Shown here: positions 5,015-5,043 of the stretch, piece after piece
How the letters are laid out: each line of letters starts with the position of its first letter
Position numbering within the stretch: position 1 is the stretch's first letter
Assembly (NCBI GenBank): GCA_009787175.1
Contig: WRGM01000058.1
Coordinates: 1-5,043 of the forward strand
Direction: 5' to 3'
Length of the DNA stretch: 5,043 nucleotides
Origin: Candidatus Bathycorpusculum fermentans
GTDB taxonomy: Archaea; Thermoproteota; Bathyarchaeia; Bathyarchaeales; Bathycorpusculaceae
Position numbers and translations under genes: made by a program
Notes under the pieces: generated by a model
Told to the model about the DNA's origin: nothing
The model's database searches: none
What the model saw: the letters and a program-made list of their open reading frames with translations, nothing else

Positions 5015-5043
5015 AAATACACACAAATTTATGTGCCAAACAC

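Noticed and set aside
4836..5039. 67-codon minus-strand open frame starting at TTG near the right edge
   Set aside because: Its composition (a CICCCVC cluster, then a K/Q/R/T-rich tail) resembles translated repetitive non-coding DNA, there is no ribosome site visible, and no family pattern. It could still be the end of a gene continuing past the edge, but I cannot support it.
1..5043. tRNA, rRNA or CRISPR array
   Set aside because: I found no T-arm consensus, no cloverleaf, no rRNA signature and no regularly spaced repeats on either strand.

Overview
The window looks archaeal. The central gene encodes a two-ring Cdc48/VAT-type AAA+ ATPase with an N-terminal substrate-binding domain. Non-coding gaps carry archaeal-style TATA elements (for example TTTATATAG upstream of cdc48) instead of bacterial -35/-10 boxes. 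The DNA is AT-rich. The gene set (HAD/dolichol-kinase-like membrane fusion, Cdc48, small CooT-family protein) would fit an uncultured TACK-type archaeon such as a Bathyarchaeia member, but that placement is an impression and no marker gene here proves it.

Layout: bases 1-218 hold no confident gene, only a short open frame running in from the left edge to 117. At 219-1457 (+) lies a 412-residue protein with an N-terminal HAD-phosphatase-like domain fused to a C-terminal multi-pass membrane domain of the dolichol/phytol kinase type. It converges with a 10-base gap on a small GIY-YIG (UPF0213-like) nuclease gene at 1468-1719 (-), which starts at TTG. Next, also on the minus strand, a two-gene unit is transcribed leftwards: cdc48 (4211-2025) followed after 16 bases by a 76-residue protein (2008-1778) with a winged-helix-like pattern. 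Its Shine-Dalgarno sequence overlaps the cdc48 stop codon. The cdc48 promoter is a clear TATA box with a 16-bp perfect-arm palindrome just downstream, placed like an operator.

Between cdc48 and the next gene is a 114-bp element bounded by perfect 10-bp inverted repeats and containing a strong inner hairpin. At 4681-4496 (-) is a 61-residue CooT-family protein that keeps the nickel-ligand Cys2. The right 362 bases (4682-5043) contain no credible gene. They hold the CooT promoter, a 7-bp hairpin followed by a T-rich tract, and a stretch at 4862-5014 whose complementary segments nest into a plausible multi-branched RNA fold.

Functionally the genes are mostly independent: lipid-carrier phosphate metabolism at the membrane, DNA nuclease, protein unfolding and quality control, and metal handling. 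The strongest leads for something undescribed are the cdc48/small-protein/operator arrangement and the two structured non-coding elements at 4351-4464 and 4862-5014. All three are inferences from sequence pattern and lack comparative support. Within cdc48, the DNA encoding the two Walker A motifs is nearly identical between D1 and D2, which suggests intragenic gene conversion.
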